Source: Burkholderiaceae bacterium (GTDB taxonomy: Bacteria > Pseudomonadota > Gammaproteobacteria > Burkholderiales > Burkholderiaceae_C). Taken from it: a DNA stretch of 34,767 nt. The position numbers were made by a program, and so were the translations under genes. This document shows positions 8,210 through 16,907 of this stretch, piece after piece. The notes beneath the pieces are model-generated. The model worked only from the letters and a program-made list of their open reading frames with translations. It was not told the origin of the DNA and did no database searches. Every line of letters begins with the position of its first letter. Positions within the stretch are counted from its first letter, which is position 1. The stretch spans positions 1 through 34,767 of the forward strand of contig JAIRVJ010000015.1 of NCBI GenBank assembly GCA_031253955.1, written 5' to 3'.

Positions 8210-9258
8210 TTCCAGGGACGGTGATAAGCGCCCAGCGTGTGCTGCTGGCCTTCGGCCACCTGGTCGAGCCGAGCCATCCACTCGGTTTTGGGGCTGTAGC
8301 GGTGCGCGTTGGCGGCGCAGTGGTCAATGGCGGCGCGCCACACTTGCGTGACCTGCCCCACATACGCCGGGCTGCGCTGGCGGCCTTCGATCTTGATGGC
8401 GCGCACGCCCATCTTCATCAGTTGCGGCAGGATTTCCAGCGTGTTCAGGCTGGTTGGCTCTTCAATGGCGTAGTAGCCCTCGTCCTCGCCCACGTCGAAG
8501 CGCCCCTTGCACAGCGTGGGGTAGCCGGCCTTTTCGCCGGGGGCGTAGCGGTCGATCAGCACGCCGTTCAGGCGCGACTCGCGCCCGGCGGGCGTTTCCT
8601 GCCAGCGCACCGCCTTCGGGGGCGAGCACACGCCATGCGTGTTCGGCCCCTCGCCCGTGGCGTAAACCGACAGCGCGCAGCGCCCTTCCACCATCACGCA
8701 CAGGCTGCCGAAGCCGAACACCTCGATATCCACCGGCGTTTTTTCGATCAACTGCTGCACCTGGGCCAGCGACAGCACGCGCGGCAACACCGCCCGCGCC
8801 ACGCCGAACTGCTCGCGGTAGAAATTGATCGCCTCGTAATTAGTAGCCGAGCCTTGCACCGACAAATGCAGCCGCAGCTGCGGATGCCGATCGGCCGCAT
8901 ACCGCATCAGCCCCGGATCGGCCAGAATCACCGCGTCGATGCCCAGTTGCACCGCCTTGTCCAGCCCCGCGCGCCACACATCCGAGCGCAGCGCCCTGGG
9001 ATAGGTGTTGAGCGCCATGAACACCTTGCGGCCCCGCTCGTGCGCGTAGCGCACGCCTGCGGCAATGGCCGCCTCGTCGAAATTCAGGCCCGCGAAATTG
9101 CGCGCGTTGGTCGCGTCGCGCAGTCCCAGATAGACGCAATCGGCGCCGTGATCGACGGCGGTCTTGAGCGCCGGCAGGCTGCCCGCCGGGCACACCAGTT
9201 CAGGTGGTGCCGCGGCCTCCGGCGCGGTAGTTTCAGTGGTGGAGATCGAAATAGTCAA
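8206..9258 (-). CDS. ubiU: UbiU, [4Fe-4S] U32-family partner of UbiV
   Basis: A 350-residue U32-family protein. The conserved fold starts at ELVCPAGSLPALKTAVDHGA, which in relatives is at the very N-terminus. Four cluster cysteines match UbiU: C-x6-C in LCVMVEGRC, a third 17 residues later in THGVCSPP, and a fourth in YPTLCKGRFD. It forms the UbiU-UbiV complex for anaerobic ubiquinone synthesis. The start is doubtful: TTG 9258 opens the frame and adds about 19 residues (Ser/Thr/Pro/Ala-rich) with no visible ribosome-binding site. No in-frame ATG precedes ELVCPAG, so GTG or CTG near 9200 is the alternative. I saw no FNR-type TTGAT-N4-ATCAA site just upstream. Confidence 0.95.
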   Translation of the reverse strand: MTISISTTETTAPEAAAPPELVCPAGSLPALKTAVDHGADCVYLGLRDATNARNFAGLNFDEAAIAAGVRYAHERGRKVFMALNTYPRALRSDVWRAGLDKAVQLGIDAVILADPGLMRYAADRHPQLRLHLSVQGSATNYEAINFYREQFGVARAVLPRVLSLAQVQQLIEKTPVDIEVFGFGSLCVMVEGRCALSVYATGEGPNTHGVCSPPKAVRWQETPAGRESRLNGVLIDRYAPGEKAGYPTLCKGRFDVGEDEGYYAIEEPTSLNTLEILPQLMKMGVRAIKIEGRQRSPAYVGQVTQVWRAAIDHCAANAHRYSPKTEWMARLDQVAEGQQHTLGAYHRPWK

Positions 9259-9313
9259 GCGGGGAATGATAGCGGCGCCAACTCCTGGACAGGTTCCAAG
9301 GAATCTGCTTTAC

Positions 9314-9377
9314 TAAAAATAATAGCTGTACACCAAGTCTGTACATGAATTAAAGGCTAATTTTGCCTGATTAGCAA
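9314..9377. repeat. AATAGCT-type short repeat
   Basis: AATAATAGCTGTACACCAAG at its left end and GGCTAATTTTGCCTGATTA at its right end. The general layout (AATAGCTNN ... TTTTGNCC) matches the 61-base element inside recQ at 27054-27114. Confidence 0.55.
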
Positions 9378-9523
9378 CATACCTCAAATTCGTCATTCCC
9401 GCGAAGCTCCCGCCTGCGCGGGAATGACAGGGAATCCAGACAGCGGCGGCTGTGGCCAGGCATCAAGTGGAAAGAGCGGGCTTAAACAAGCGCCCCTGGA
9501 TTCCCGCCTTCGCGGGAATGACG
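9370..9523. repeat. two CGTCATTCCCGCG-family hairpins
   Basis: 9391-9429 is CGTCATTCCCGCGAAG ... CGCGGGAATGACAGGG with the same 20-base left flank as the copy at 4039. 9498-9523 is the right-arm form GGATTCCCGCCTTCGCGGGA ATGACG, preceded by AAGCGCCCCT. That extended form recurs inverted at 33067-33102 inside the livG-livF fusion. Confidence 0.85.
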
Positions 9524-9607
9524 AAGGAAAAGTCATGCAGTTTTCCTTCAATCCTTCAATTACACCTCCGGCATGTTGCCAATCAGGCGATTTTGCCTAA
9601 AAGGCAC

Positions 9608-9631
9608 AAAACCCCGCCGCGGCGGGGTTTT
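9608..9631. terminator. intrinsic terminator of the psiF-like gene
   Basis: A perfect 24-base palindrome, AAAACCCCGCCG/CGGCGGGGTTTT, lies about 20 bases past the stop codon of the minus-strand PsiF gene. The stem is GC-rich and T-flanked on both strands, so it could act in both directions. Confidence 0.85.
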
Positions 9632-9650
9632 GGGAATTCGGCGCGTTGCC

Positions 9651-9974
9651 TTACTTTCTCATGCATTCCTTCATGAACGCTTTGCGTTCGGCGCCTTTCT
9701 TGCCGACGGCCTCCTTGTTGCAGGTGCGCATCTTCTGCTGCTGCGGGGTGAGTTCATGGGCGGCGCGTTCGCTCTTCTTGGCGCTCAGGCACTCTTTCAT
9801 GAAGGCTTTGCGTTCGTCGCCCTTCATACCGGTGGCCTCTTTGTTGCAGGCGCGCATCTTCTGCTGCTGCGGGGTAAGTTCACGGGCCGGAGCCGGGGCT
9901 TTGGCCGGAGCCTGGGCCTGGGCCATGCCACACGCCAGGCACAGCGCGGCAATCAGGGGGAGAAGTTTCTTCAT
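9651..9974 (-). CDS. secreted PsiF-repeat protein
   Basis: A 107-residue protein with a signal peptide (MKKLLPLIAALCLACGMAQA) and two tandem PsiF repeats, each LTPQQQKMR-x-CNKEA ... K-x-ERKAFMKEC(L/M). The two repeats share long identical stretches, pointing to internal duplication; each has a Cys pair suited to periplasmic disulfides. In Enterobacteria psiF is induced by phosphate starvation, but the function is unknown and no Pho box was identified here. GAGGA before ATG 9974 supports the start. A strong terminator follows at 9608-9631. Confidence 0.9.
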   Translation of the reverse strand: MKKLLPLIAALCLACGMAQAQAPAKAPAPARELTPQQQKMRACNKEATGMKGDERKAFMKECLSAKKSERAAHELTPQQQKMRTCNKEAVGKKGAERKAFMKECMRK

Positions 9975-10159
9975 GGTTTCGTTTCCTCGTTGATGGACAA
10001 AATTGCAACCGGATCAGCCCGGCGCACCACCCTTAACGCCGCAAGGCGCGGCGCGGATGACCGGGGCGAAGCTTAGTTGAGCGTTTGGTGCGGAAACACG
10101 GCGCTGCGCACGCTCAGCGCCAGGCGCTCGGCGCTCAACTTCCCTAAAATGCCAGCCCC

Positions 10160-11833
10160 ATGCTTTCCGTGAAACAACAACTGCTGGCCGCGCTGGCCGC
10201 GGCGCTGGAGCAAATTGCGCCCGGCGCGGGGGGAAAAGCCGCGTTCGAGTCGCCCAAACAGGCGGCGCATGGCGACCTGGCCTGCACCGCCGCGATGCAA
10301 CTGGCAAAACCCCTGAAGGCCAATCCGCGCGCCTTGGGCGAGCGGATCAAGGCCGCGCTGGAAAGCACGGACGCCTTCCGGCAATGGGTGGCGGCCATCG
10401 AGATCGCCGGGCCGGGATTTCTCAACATCCGCCTCAAACCCGCCGCCCGGCAGCAGACCGTGCGCGAGGTGCTGGCGCAAGGCGCACGCTACGGCTGGCA
10501 GCCGCAGCGGGGAGAGAAAGTGATCGTCGAATTCGTCTCGGCCAACCCGACCGGGCCGCTGCATGTGGGGCACGGGCGGCAGGGCGCTTTGGGCGACGCG
10601 ATCTGCCACCTGCTGGCCACGCAGGGCTGGCAGGTGCACCGCGAGTTTTATTACAACGACGCGGGCGCGCAGATCGAGACGCTGGCCCAGTCGGTGCAAC
10701 TGCGCGCGCTCGGCCACAAGCCGGGCGACCCGCAATGGCCCGAATCGGCCTACAACGGCGAGTACATCGCCGATATCGCGGCGGATTTTCTGGCGCGCAA
10801 AACCGTGCAGGCCGACGACCGCGCCTACACCGCCAGCGGCGATGTGCAGGATCTGGAGGGCATCCGCCAGTTCGCCGTGGCCTATCTGCGCCGCGAGCAG
10901 GACAAGGACTTGCAAGCCTTCGGCCTGCGGTTCGATGAGTATTACCTCGAATCCAGCCTGTACGCCACGGGCCGCGTGGAGGCTGCGGTGCAACGCCTGA
11001 TCGCGGCAGGCAAAACCTACGAGCAGGACGGCGCGCTGTGGCTGCGCACCACCGATTACGGCGACGACAAGGACCGCGTCATGCGCAAGGCTGGCGGCGG
11101 CTACACCTACTTCGTGCCCGACGTGGCCTACCACATCACCAAGTGGGAGCGCGGCTACGCGCGGGCCATCAACATTCAGGGCACGGATCACCACGGCACT
11201 ATCGCCCGCGTGCGCGCGGGCTTGCAGGCGGCGGGCGCGGGCATCACAAAGGGCTACCCGGACTACGTGCTGCACACCATGGTGCGCGTGGTGCGCGGCG
11301 GGCAAGAGGTCAAGATCAGCAAGCGCGCGGGCAGCTACGTGACGCTGCGCGAGCTGATCGAGTGGACCAGCGCCGACGCGGTGCGCTTTTTTCTGCTCTC
11401 GCGCAAGCCCGACACCGAATACACCTTCGACGTCGATCTGGCCGTGCAGCAAAACAACGACAACCCGGTCTATTACGTGCAATACGCGCACGCGCGCATC
11501 TGCTCGGTGCTGGCGGCCTGGGGGGGCGACGCGGCGGCGCTGCAAGACGCTGACCTGACGCCGCTGGATACCCCGGCGGCGCAGGCGGTGCTGGCGCATC
11601 TGGCGCGCTACCCGGACGTGCTGGCGCAGGCGGCCAGCGACTTCGCCCCGCACGACATCACCTTCTATCTGCGCGAGCTGGCCGCCGCCTACCACGGCTA
11701 TTACGACGCCGAGCGCATCTTGGTAGAAGATGAAGCGGTGAAAAAAGCGCGCCTGGCCCTGGTTGCCGCCACCGCGCGGGTGTTGCACAATGGCTTGGGT
11801 TTGCTGGGCGTGACGGCCCCCAACAGAATGTGA
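10160..11833 (+). CDS. argS: arginyl-tRNA synthetase
   Basis: Class I synthetase that charges tRNA-Arg with arginine in the cytosol. The N-terminal Add-1 domain starts [20 protein letters not shown]. The ATP site is [20 protein letters not shown] (HVGH replaces HIGH). The KMSKS-like loop is [17 protein letters not shown] and the DALR anticodon-binding domain ends [13 protein letters not shown]. At 557 residues it has the usual length. A TAAAAT-like -10 lies only about 10 bases before ATG 10160 and no Shine-Dalgarno is visible, so a very short leader is possible. It is followed at once by a SPOR gene and dsbA on the same strand. Confidence 0.98.
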   Translation: MLSVKQQLLAALAAALEQIAPGAGGKAAFESPKQAAHGDLACTAAMQLAKPLKANPRALGERIKAALESTDAFRQWVAAIEIAGPGFLNIRLKPAARQQTVREVLAQGARYGWQPQRGEKVIVEFVSANPTGPLHVGHGRQGALGDAICHLLATQGWQVHREFYYNDAGAQIETLAQSVQLRALGHKPGDPQWPESAYNGEYIADIAADFLARKTVQADDRAYTASGDVQDLEGIRQFAVAYLRREQDKDLQAFGLRFDEYYLESSLYATGRVEAAVQRLIAAGKTYEQDGALWLRTTDYGDDKDRVMRKAGGGYTYFVPDVAYHITKWERGYARAINIQGTDHHGTIARVRAGLQAAGAGITKGYPDYVLHTMVRVVRGGQEVKISKRAGSYVTLRELIEWTSADAVRFFLLSRKPDTEYTFDVDLAVQQNNDNPVYYVQYAHARICSVLAAWGGDAAALQDADLTPLDTPAAQAVLAHLARYPDVLAQAASDFAPHDITFYLRELAAAYHGYYDAERILVEDEAVKKARLALVAATARVLHNGLGLLGVTAPNRM

Positions 11834-11839
11834 TGTGAC

Positions 11840-12508
11840 ATGAAAACTCAACGCGGCGGTACTTTTCTCGGTCTGATCGTGGGCATCGTGATCGGCCTGG
11901 CGGTGGCGCTGGGCGTGGCCATCTATGTCGCCAAGGTGCCCGTGCCCTTCATCAACAAAGGGGCCACGCGCACCAACGGCCAAGACGCGGCGGAAGCCGA
12001 AAAGAACCGGGACTGGAATCCCAACGCCCTGCTGCGCGGCAAGAGCGCGCCCGCACCCGCGCCGGCGGCAAGCGGCGCGCCCATCCCGCCACCGGCGGAA
12101 GTCGAGCACAGCCAGGCCGCCGAAAACCGGCGCCCGCCCGAAGGCAGCGCCGCCGCCCCGGCTGCCCAGCCGGCGCGCAACCCGCCCGCATCGGGCGATC
12201 CGCTGGACGACCTCGTCGCCGCCCGCACCCGGCGCAATGCCGCGCCAGAGCCAGCACCCGCCGCCGCCGATCCGACTCTCTACTTCGTGCAAACCGGCGC
12301 GTTCCGCTCGCCCGAAGAAGCCGAAAGCCAGCGCGCCCGCCTGCTGCTGGCGGGTGTGCAAGCGCAAATCAACGAACGCGACCAGACCGGCCGCCCCATG
12401 TACCGGGTGCGCGTCGGCCCGTTCCAGAACCGCGACGCCGCCGAGCGCGTCAGAACCCGGCTGGCGGGCGAAGGCTTTGACGCCGCGCTGGCCGGCGTGC
12501 CGCGTTAG
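11840..12508 (+). CDS. SPOR-domain membrane protein, FtsN-like
   Basis: A 222-residue single-pass inner-membrane protein: short cytoplasmic start, a transmembrane helix at about residues 9-30 (LGLIVGIVIGLAVALGVAIY), a long Pro/Ala-rich periplasmic linker (about 50-145) and a C-terminal SPOR domain (YFVQTGAFRSPEEAESQRAR ... MYRVRVGPFQNRDAAERVRT). SPOR domains bind denuded peptidoglycan at the division septum, so a septal or cell-wall role is expected. The start lies six bases after argS, which argues for cotranscription. Argument for FtsN itself is topology only. Confidence 0.93.
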   Translation: MKTQRGGTFLGLIVGIVIGLAVALGVAIYVAKVPVPFINKGATRTNGQDAAEAEKNRDWNPNALLRGKSAPAPAPAASGAPIPPPAEVEHSQAAENRRPPEGSAAAPAAQPARNPPASGDPLDDLVAARTRRNAAPEPAPAAADPTLYFVQTGAFRSPEEAESQRARLLLAGVQAQINERDQTGRPMYRVRVGPFQNRDAAERVRTRLAGEGFDAALAGVPR

Positions 12509-12552
12509 CGCACGGATGCCCAATACTCCACCTCTTTTGCAGGAACCCGCTC

Positions 12553-13206
12553 ATGAAACGACGCGAATTTACCCTCACCACCGCCAGCGCGGCGCTGGCC
12601 GTATTCAGCCATGGGCCGGCGCGCGCCCAGGACGAACCCTTCAAGGCCGGCGCCGATTACCTGGTGCTGCAAAAACCCGTCCCGGTCGACGCCGCTCCGC
12701 CGCAAATCGAAATCATCGAATTTTTTTCCTACGGCTGCTCGCACTGCCGCGACTTCGAGCCGATGCTCGAAAAGTGGATGAAAGCCGCCCCAAAAGACGT
12801 GAGCGCGCGCCGCGAGCACGTGAGCTTTCAGCGCAACTTCGAGCCGCTGCAACGTATCTACTACACGCTCGAAATCATGGGCAAGGTCGAGCAACTGCAC
12901 GACAAGGTCTATGCGGCGGTGCAGGCCGAACGCAAGCGGCTCGATCAGCCGCAGGTGCTCTTTCCCTGGATCGCCGGGCAAGGCGCCGACCGCGCCAAGT
13001 TCGAGGAAATCTACAACTCCTTCGGCGTGGCCACCAGGGTGCGCCGTGCCACGGAACTGCAAAACGCCTACGCCGTGGAAGGCACGCCCGCCATGACCAC
13101 CGCCGGGCGCTATTACACCGACGGCGGCATGGCCAAGGGTTTTGAGCGGATGCTGGCCATGACCGACATGCTGATCGAGCGCGAACGCAAGCGTATGCGC
13201 GGTTGA
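12553..13206 (+). CDS. dsbA: DsbA-type periplasmic thiol:disulfide oxidoreductase
   Basis: A 217-residue periplasmic oxidant that introduces disulfide bonds in exported proteins and is re-oxidised by DsbB. The N-terminus MKRREFTLTTASAALAVFSH carries a signal ending near GPARAQ; the twin Arg resembles but does not fully match a Tat motif. The active site is FFSYGCSHCRDFEP: CSHC rather than the common CPHC. The cis-Pro loop is VEGTPAM. GCAGGAACCC ahead of ATG 12553 serves as ribosome-binding site. It sits 44 bases after the SPOR gene on the same strand. Confidence 0.93.
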   Translation: MKRREFTLTTASAALAVFSHGPARAQDEPFKAGADYLVLQKPVPVDAAPPQIEIIEFFSYGCSHCRDFEPMLEKWMKAAPKDVSARREHVSFQRNFEPLQRIYYTLEIMGKVEQLHDKVYAAVQAERKRLDQPQVLFPWIAGQGADRAKFEEIYNSFGVATRVRRATELQNAYAVEGTPAMTTAGRYYTDGGMAKGFERMLAMTDMLIERERKRMRG

Positions 13207-13295
13207 AAGGGTGTTTTGCGTTGAGCGATGGGCGTTGATTGCATCATTCCCTCACGCCTTCGCGGGGACGGACGCAGCAAGAGAAGGTGTTCAAA

Positions 13296-13415
13296 TTCCC
13301 TCCCCCCGCGCGCGGGGGAGGGTTAGGGAGGGGGCGAGCGGCGCTGCAATGAGCGCCGGGTTTGCAATTCGCTGCCGGCCCCCATCCCAGCCCCCCCCCC
13401 GCACGCGGGGGAAAG
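13296..13415. repeat. GC hairpin repeats with C10 run
   Basis: CCCTCCCCCCGCGCGCGGGG GAGGG at 13297-13323 is followed by a G-rich tail. A second copy at 13380-13415 has ten consecutive C then GCACGCGGGGGAAAG. It follows dsbA and may act as a transcription terminator. Confidence 0.75.
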
Positions 13416-13488
13416 AGCCAGAATTGCCCCCACTGTGCATGGGGGAATGACGCATGGGAAACAGCAACGACGGAGAAGTTAAACTATA

Positions 13489-13580
13489 ATTTTAATAGCT
13501 GCTAACCAATGTTTTATGTGTATTTTATATATTTTTTATATATCAAATATATATTGCAAACAGGCAAAAAGCTATCAAAA
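13489..13580. repeat. AT-rich element with AATAGCT inverted ends, copy 1
   Basis: A ~92-base AT-rich element in otherwise GC-rich DNA. Left end TTTTAATAGCTGCTAACCAA and right end GGCAAAAAGCTATCAAAAT are inverted relative to each other. The reverse complements of copies at 22260-22352 and 31716-31812 align along its whole length, including ATTTTTTA near the centre. Confidence 0.85.
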
Positions 13581-13680
13581 TCGTAGTTTTCCCGCTTTCT
13601 CCCCAGTGGATCGCATTTGAATTTCATTCAAATCAACCCGTTGAGTTTGATGCGACGAATAACATGACACCCGTGTCTTC

Positions 13681-13770
13681 TTAGGGGCGAAAAATCTTTC
13701 GCCCAGCGGCGTCTCCTTGCCAGTGCCGTGGCTCCTTCGAACGCAAGGGCGAAAAATTTTTCGCCCCTAC
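13681..13770. repeat. paired GGGCGAAAAAT-TTTCGCCC palindromes
   Basis: TAGGGGCGAAAAATCTTTCGCCC at 13682-13704 and AAGGGCGAAAAATTTTTCGC CCCTAC at 13745-13770 are separated by about 40 bases. The reverse complement of 23763-23852 has the same two palindromes, spacing and start of spacer (GCGGCGT). Confidence 0.85.
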
Positions 13771-13894
13771 TTTCCTTGTCTCTTGGCTGATTGCGCAATT
13801 TGGATGCGCATCGCCTTGGCTTTCGTCCGCGTTGGCGGCTGGTCTGCACGTACAATCGACGCCAGTAAGCAAAAAACGTGCCTTGACCTCGAAA

Positions 13895-14536
13895 ATGACC
13901 CGTTCCCCGATCGCAACATTCGCCTGTCTGTGCCTTTCGGCAAGCGCCGCTCTGGCACCGGCTTGGGCTTGGGCCGAGCGGGCGGACCGGGATCAGCCGA
14001 TGAATATCGAAGCGGACGCCATGCGCTACGACGACAAGGCGCAGACCAGCGTCTTCACCGGCAACGTGGTGTTGACCAAAGGCACCATCGTGATGCGCGG
14101 CGCGCGCCTGCAAGTGCGCCAGAACGAGCAGGGCGAGCAGTTCGGCGAGATACAGGGCGAAGCGGGCAAGCGGGCGTTTTTCCGCCAGAAGCGCGAAGGG
14201 GTTAACGAGTTCATCGAGGGCGAGAGCGAAACCATCGAGTACGACAGCAAGACCGATTCCGTGCGCTTTCTGCGCCGCGCCGAAATGCGCCGGCTGATCG
14301 GCGCCAGAACGCAAGACGAGGTGTACGGCAGCGTGATCGTGTACGACAACAAGACCGAGGTGTACACCGTCGATGGCGCGCAAAGCGGTCTGCCCTCGGC
14401 CGCTCCCGGCCAGCGGGTGCATGTGGTGCTGCCCCCGCGCGTCAGGCCGGCGGCTTCGGCAGCGGCATCGGCCGCGGCGCCCAGGCTCAAGCCTTCCGGC
14501 GCCATGGGCGCAAGCGGCGGGAGCGCGGCCAAGTGA
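13895..14536 (+). CDS. lptA: LptA, periplasmic LPS transport bridge protein
   Basis: An OstA-fold protein that bridges the periplasm and carries lipopolysaccharide from LptBFGC to LptDE. The signal peptide is MTRSPIATFACLCLSASAAL ending near AWA; the mature part has MNIEADAMRYDDKAQTSVFT then GNVVLTKGTIVMRG, the standard LptA opening. After the fold a ~45-residue Ala/Pro/Ser tail follows. Start ATG 13895 is chosen since it begins the signal peptide; ATG 13832 would place 21 unrelated residues before it. lptB begins within its stop codon (GTGA). Confidence 0.93.
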   Translation: MTRSPIATFACLCLSASAALAPAWAWAERADRDQPMNIEADAMRYDDKAQTSVFTGNVVLTKGTIVMRGARLQVRQNEQGEQFGEIQGEAGKRAFFRQKREGVNEFIEGESETIEYDSKTDSVRFLRRAEMRRLIGARTQDEVYGSVIVYDNKTEVYTVDGAQSGLPSAAPGQRVHVVLPPRVRPAASAAASAAAPRLKPSGAMGASGGSAAK

Positions 14537-15339
14537 CGCAGCCGCTCCTGCCTGCCGATGCGCCCGCTGCCGCGCTCACGGGCACGGCGGCGGCGCCTCT
14601 CAGCCGGCTGGAAGCGCGGAACTTGCGCAAAACTTACGGCTCGCGCACGGTGGTGCACGACGTGTCGCTGGCCGTGGGCAGCGGCGAGGTGGTGGGCCTG
14701 CTGGGGCCGAACGGGGCGGGCAAAACCACGTCGTTTTACATGATCGTGGGGCTGGTGCGCGCCGACGGCGGACAGATCGACATTGACGGCCGGCCGGTGG
14801 CGCACATGCCGATTCACCACCGCTCCGGGCTGGGTCTGTCGTATCTGCCGCAGGAGGCGTCGATTTTCCGCAAACTCACCGTGGCCGAGAACGTGCGCGC
14901 GGTGCTCGAATTGCAGCGCGGCGCCGATGGCCGCCCCTTGGCGCGCGAGGCGATCGAGCAGCGCCTGACCGATTTGCTGGAGCAGTTGCATGTGGCCGAT
15001 CTGCGCGACGCGCCCGCGCCTTCGCTCTCGGGCGGCGAGCGCCGGCGGGTGGAGATCGCGCGCGCGCTGGCCACTTCGCCGCGCTTCATTTTGCTGGACG
15101 AGCCGTTTGCCGGACTCGATCCGCTGGCGGTGATCGAAATCCAGCGCATCACCGTGTTTCTGAAAGAGCGCGGCATCGGCGTGCTGATTACCGACCACAA
15201 CGTGCGCGAGACGCTGGGCATTTGCGACCATGCGTTCATCATCAGCCAGGGGCGTGTGCTGACCGCCGGCACGCCGCACGAGATTGTTTCCAACCCCGAG
15301 GTGCGCCGGGTGTATCTGGGCGAGCACTTCAGGCTGTGA
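14533..15339 (+). CDS. lptB: LptB, cytoplasmic ATPase of the LPS exporter
   Basis: The ABC ATPase that powers lipopolysaccharide extraction from the inner membrane with LptF/G/C. Walker A GLLGPNGAGKTTSFYMIVGL, signature LSGGERRRVEIARALA, Walker B FILLDEPFAGLDP and switch His in LITDHNVRETL are all present. At 268 residues it has about 25 extra N-terminal residues (Ala/Pro-rich) before the conserved LEARNLRKTYG. The frame opens with GTG 14533, overlapping the lptA stop; no ATG lies nearer the conserved start. Its stop overlaps the rpoN start. Confidence 0.96.
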   Translation: MTQPLLPADAPAAALTGTAAAPLSRLEARNLRKTYGSRTVVHDVSLAVGSGEVVGLLGPNGAGKTTSFYMIVGLVRADGGQIDIDGRPVAHMPIHHRSGLGLSYLPQEASIFRKLTVAENVRAVLELQRGADGRPLAREAIEQRLTDLLEQLHVADLRDAPAPSLSGGERRRVEIARALATSPRFILLDEPFAGLDPLAVIEIQRITVFLKERGIGVLITDHNVRETLGICDHAFIISQGRVLTAGTPHEIVSNPEVRRVYLGEHFRL

Positions 15340-16901
15340 TGAAGCCCGGACTTTCGCTGCGCGTATCGCAGCAGCTTTCGCTCACGCCGCAGTTGCAGCA
15401 GGCGATCCGGCTGATGCAACTGTCGACACTGGAGCTGAGCGCCGAGGCCGAGCGGATGCTCGACGAAAACCCTTTCCTGGAACGCGACGACGAGCGCGCC
15501 GACCGCGAGGAATTCGGCCTGGACGCCGCCGATGCCGGTGTAAGCGAAGGCGACCTCGTCAGCGAACGCGCGCAGGACCTGGAGGCCGATGACGACGCGC
15601 CCGCCGCAAGCTCCGGCGATCTGGCCGAAGACGGCTGGGAGGGCGATGGCAGCGCCGGCCTCGCGCCCGACGACAGCGAATGGGGCGGCGAAGCCCCGGC
15701 GCGGCTGGCCGGCGGCGGTCCGGACGACGACGAGGCCACCGACCCCGCCGGGCGCGTGGCTGCGCCCGAGACGCTGGCCGAACACCTGCTTGCGCAGACG
15801 CTGGCGTTGCGCCTGTCGCCGCAAGACATGGCGGCGCTGCGCTTTCTGATCGAGTCGCTCGACGAAGACGGCTACCTGCACGACTCGCTGGCGCAACTGG
15901 CCGCCACGCTAACCGGCGAAGGCGACGATACGGAGCAACTGGAAGAACTGGCGCACCGTTTCACGCTGGCGCTGCGGCTGTTGCAGTCGTTTGAGCCGGC
16001 GGGCGTGGGCGCGCATGATTTGACCGAGTGCCTCATGCTGCAACTCAAGGCCATGCTGGCCGAAACCGGCGGCGACGCGGCGCGGCGGCAGGCGGTCAAC
16101 ACCGCGCTGGTCATCTGCGCCCTGCCCGACGCCCTGCCGCTGCTGGCCAAGCGCGACGCCCGCCGCCTGGCCAAGGCCAGCGGCGCCACCGCCGAGCAGA
16201 CGCGCGCGGCCATGCAACTGATCGCCCGGATGGAGCCTAAACCCGGCCGGCGCTTTGCCGGCGTGGAGCGCAACATCATCGTGCCGGACGTGATCGTTTC
16301 CCTGAGCGGCGCGCCGGGGCAGCCGCGCCTGCGCGTGCGGCTGAACGCCGACAACGTGCCGCGCCTGCGCGTGCAGCAGACCTACGCCCGCGCGCTGCGC
16401 GGCTGGCGCGGCGACAACCGCGAGGCGGTGGCGCAGCAGGTGCAAGAGGCGCGCTGGTTCGTCAAGAGCATCCAGCAGCGTTACGACACCATCTTGCGCG
16501 TGGCGCGCGCCATCGCCCAGCGGCAGAGAAGCTTTTTCATCCACGGCGAACTGGCGATGCGCCCGATGGTGCAGCGCGAGCTGGCCGAAGAACTGGGCGT
16601 GCACGAATCGACCATCTCGCGCGTGACCACGGCCAAATACATGGCCACCCCGCGCGGCACCTTCGAGCTGAAATACTTCTTCGGCTCGGCGCTGGGCACC
16701 GACGCCGGCGGCAACACATCGAGCACGGCGGTGCGCGCGCTCATCCGCCAACTCATCGCCGCCGAAAGCCCGGCCCGCCCGCTGTCCGATCTCAAACTGT
16801 CGGGCCTGCTCAAGGAGGAAGGCATAGACTGTGCGCGCCGCACCGTCGCCAAATACCGCGAGGCCATGCGCATTCCCGTGGCCAGTCTGCGCAAGAAATG
16901 A
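15339..16901 (+). CDS. rpoN: RNA polymerase sigma-54 factor
   Basis: A 520-residue sigma-54 that directs RNA polymerase to -24/-12 promoters and needs enhancer-binding activators. The Gln/Leu-rich region I is LSLRVSQQLSLTPQLQQAIR LMQLSTLEL. An acidic Asp/Glu-rich region II (about residues 55-140) follows. Then the core-binding domain, the HTH region (LAEELGVHESTISRVTTAKY) and the RpoN box (ARRTVAKYREAMRIP) occur in order. ATG 15339 overlaps the lptB stop as TGATG. The usual downstream hpf gene is absent; an rRNA methyltransferase follows instead. Confidence 0.97.
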   Translation: MKPGLSLRVSQQLSLTPQLQQAIRLMQLSTLELSAEAERMLDENPFLERDDERADREEFGLDAADAGVSEGDLVSERAQDLEADDDAPAASSGDLAEDGWEGDGSAGLAPDDSEWGGEAPARLAGGGPDDDEATDPAGRVAAPETLAEHLLAQTLALRLSPQDMAALRFLIESLDEDGYLHDSLAQLAATLTGEGDDTEQLEELAHRFTLALRLLQSFEPAGVGAHDLTECLMLQLKAMLAETGGDAARRQAVNTALVICALPDALPLLAKRDARRLAKASGATAEQTRAAMQLIARMEPKPGRRFAGVERNIIVPDVIVSLSGAPGQPRLRVRLNADNVPRLRVQQTYARALRGWRGDNREAVAQQVQEARWFVKSIQQRYDTILRVARAIAQRQRSFFIHGELAMRPMVQRELAEELGVHESTISRVTTAKYMATPRGTFELKYFFGSALGTDAGGNTSSTAVRALIRQLIAAESPARPLSDLKLSGLLKEEGIDCARRTVAKYREAMRIPVASLRKK

Positions 16902-16907
16902 ATTGAA

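Larger units (their letters stand above)
9259..9607. other. repeat-filled spacer upstream of ubiU
   Basis: Between ubiU and the psiF terminator there is no gene. It holds an AATAGCT-type element at 9314-9377, a long-form CGTCATTCCCGCG hairpin at 9370-9429 and a right-arm copy of that family at 9490-9523. Any ubiU promoter must lie in or next to these repeats. Confidence 0.7.
13207..13894. other. repeat cluster between dsbA and lptA
   Basis: About 690 bases with no convincing gene. From left: GC hairpins (13296-13415, including a C10 run at 13391-13400), an AT-rich element (13489-13580), and a paired GGGCGAAA palindrome (13681-13770). Relatives often carry kdsC and lptC upstream of lptA; neither is here. 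Small open frames in this stretch are translations of repeats. Confidence 0.75.

Noticed and set aside
10073-12523. 816-residue minus-strand open frame
   Set aside because: It is antisense to argS and the SPOR gene, both with firm motifs. High GC leaves long open antisense frames; its translation is rich in His, Arg, Gln and Ala without domain features.
13391-13400. C10 run as a phase-variation switch
   Set aside because: It lies in a repeat in a spacer and not in a gene or clear promoter.
13211-13450. 79-residue plus-strand open frame after dsbA
   Set aside because: Made of GC hairpin repeats (PSPRARGRVREG, PPSQPPPRTRGKE).
14026-15327. 433-residue minus-strand open frame
   Set aside because: Antisense to lptA and lptB.
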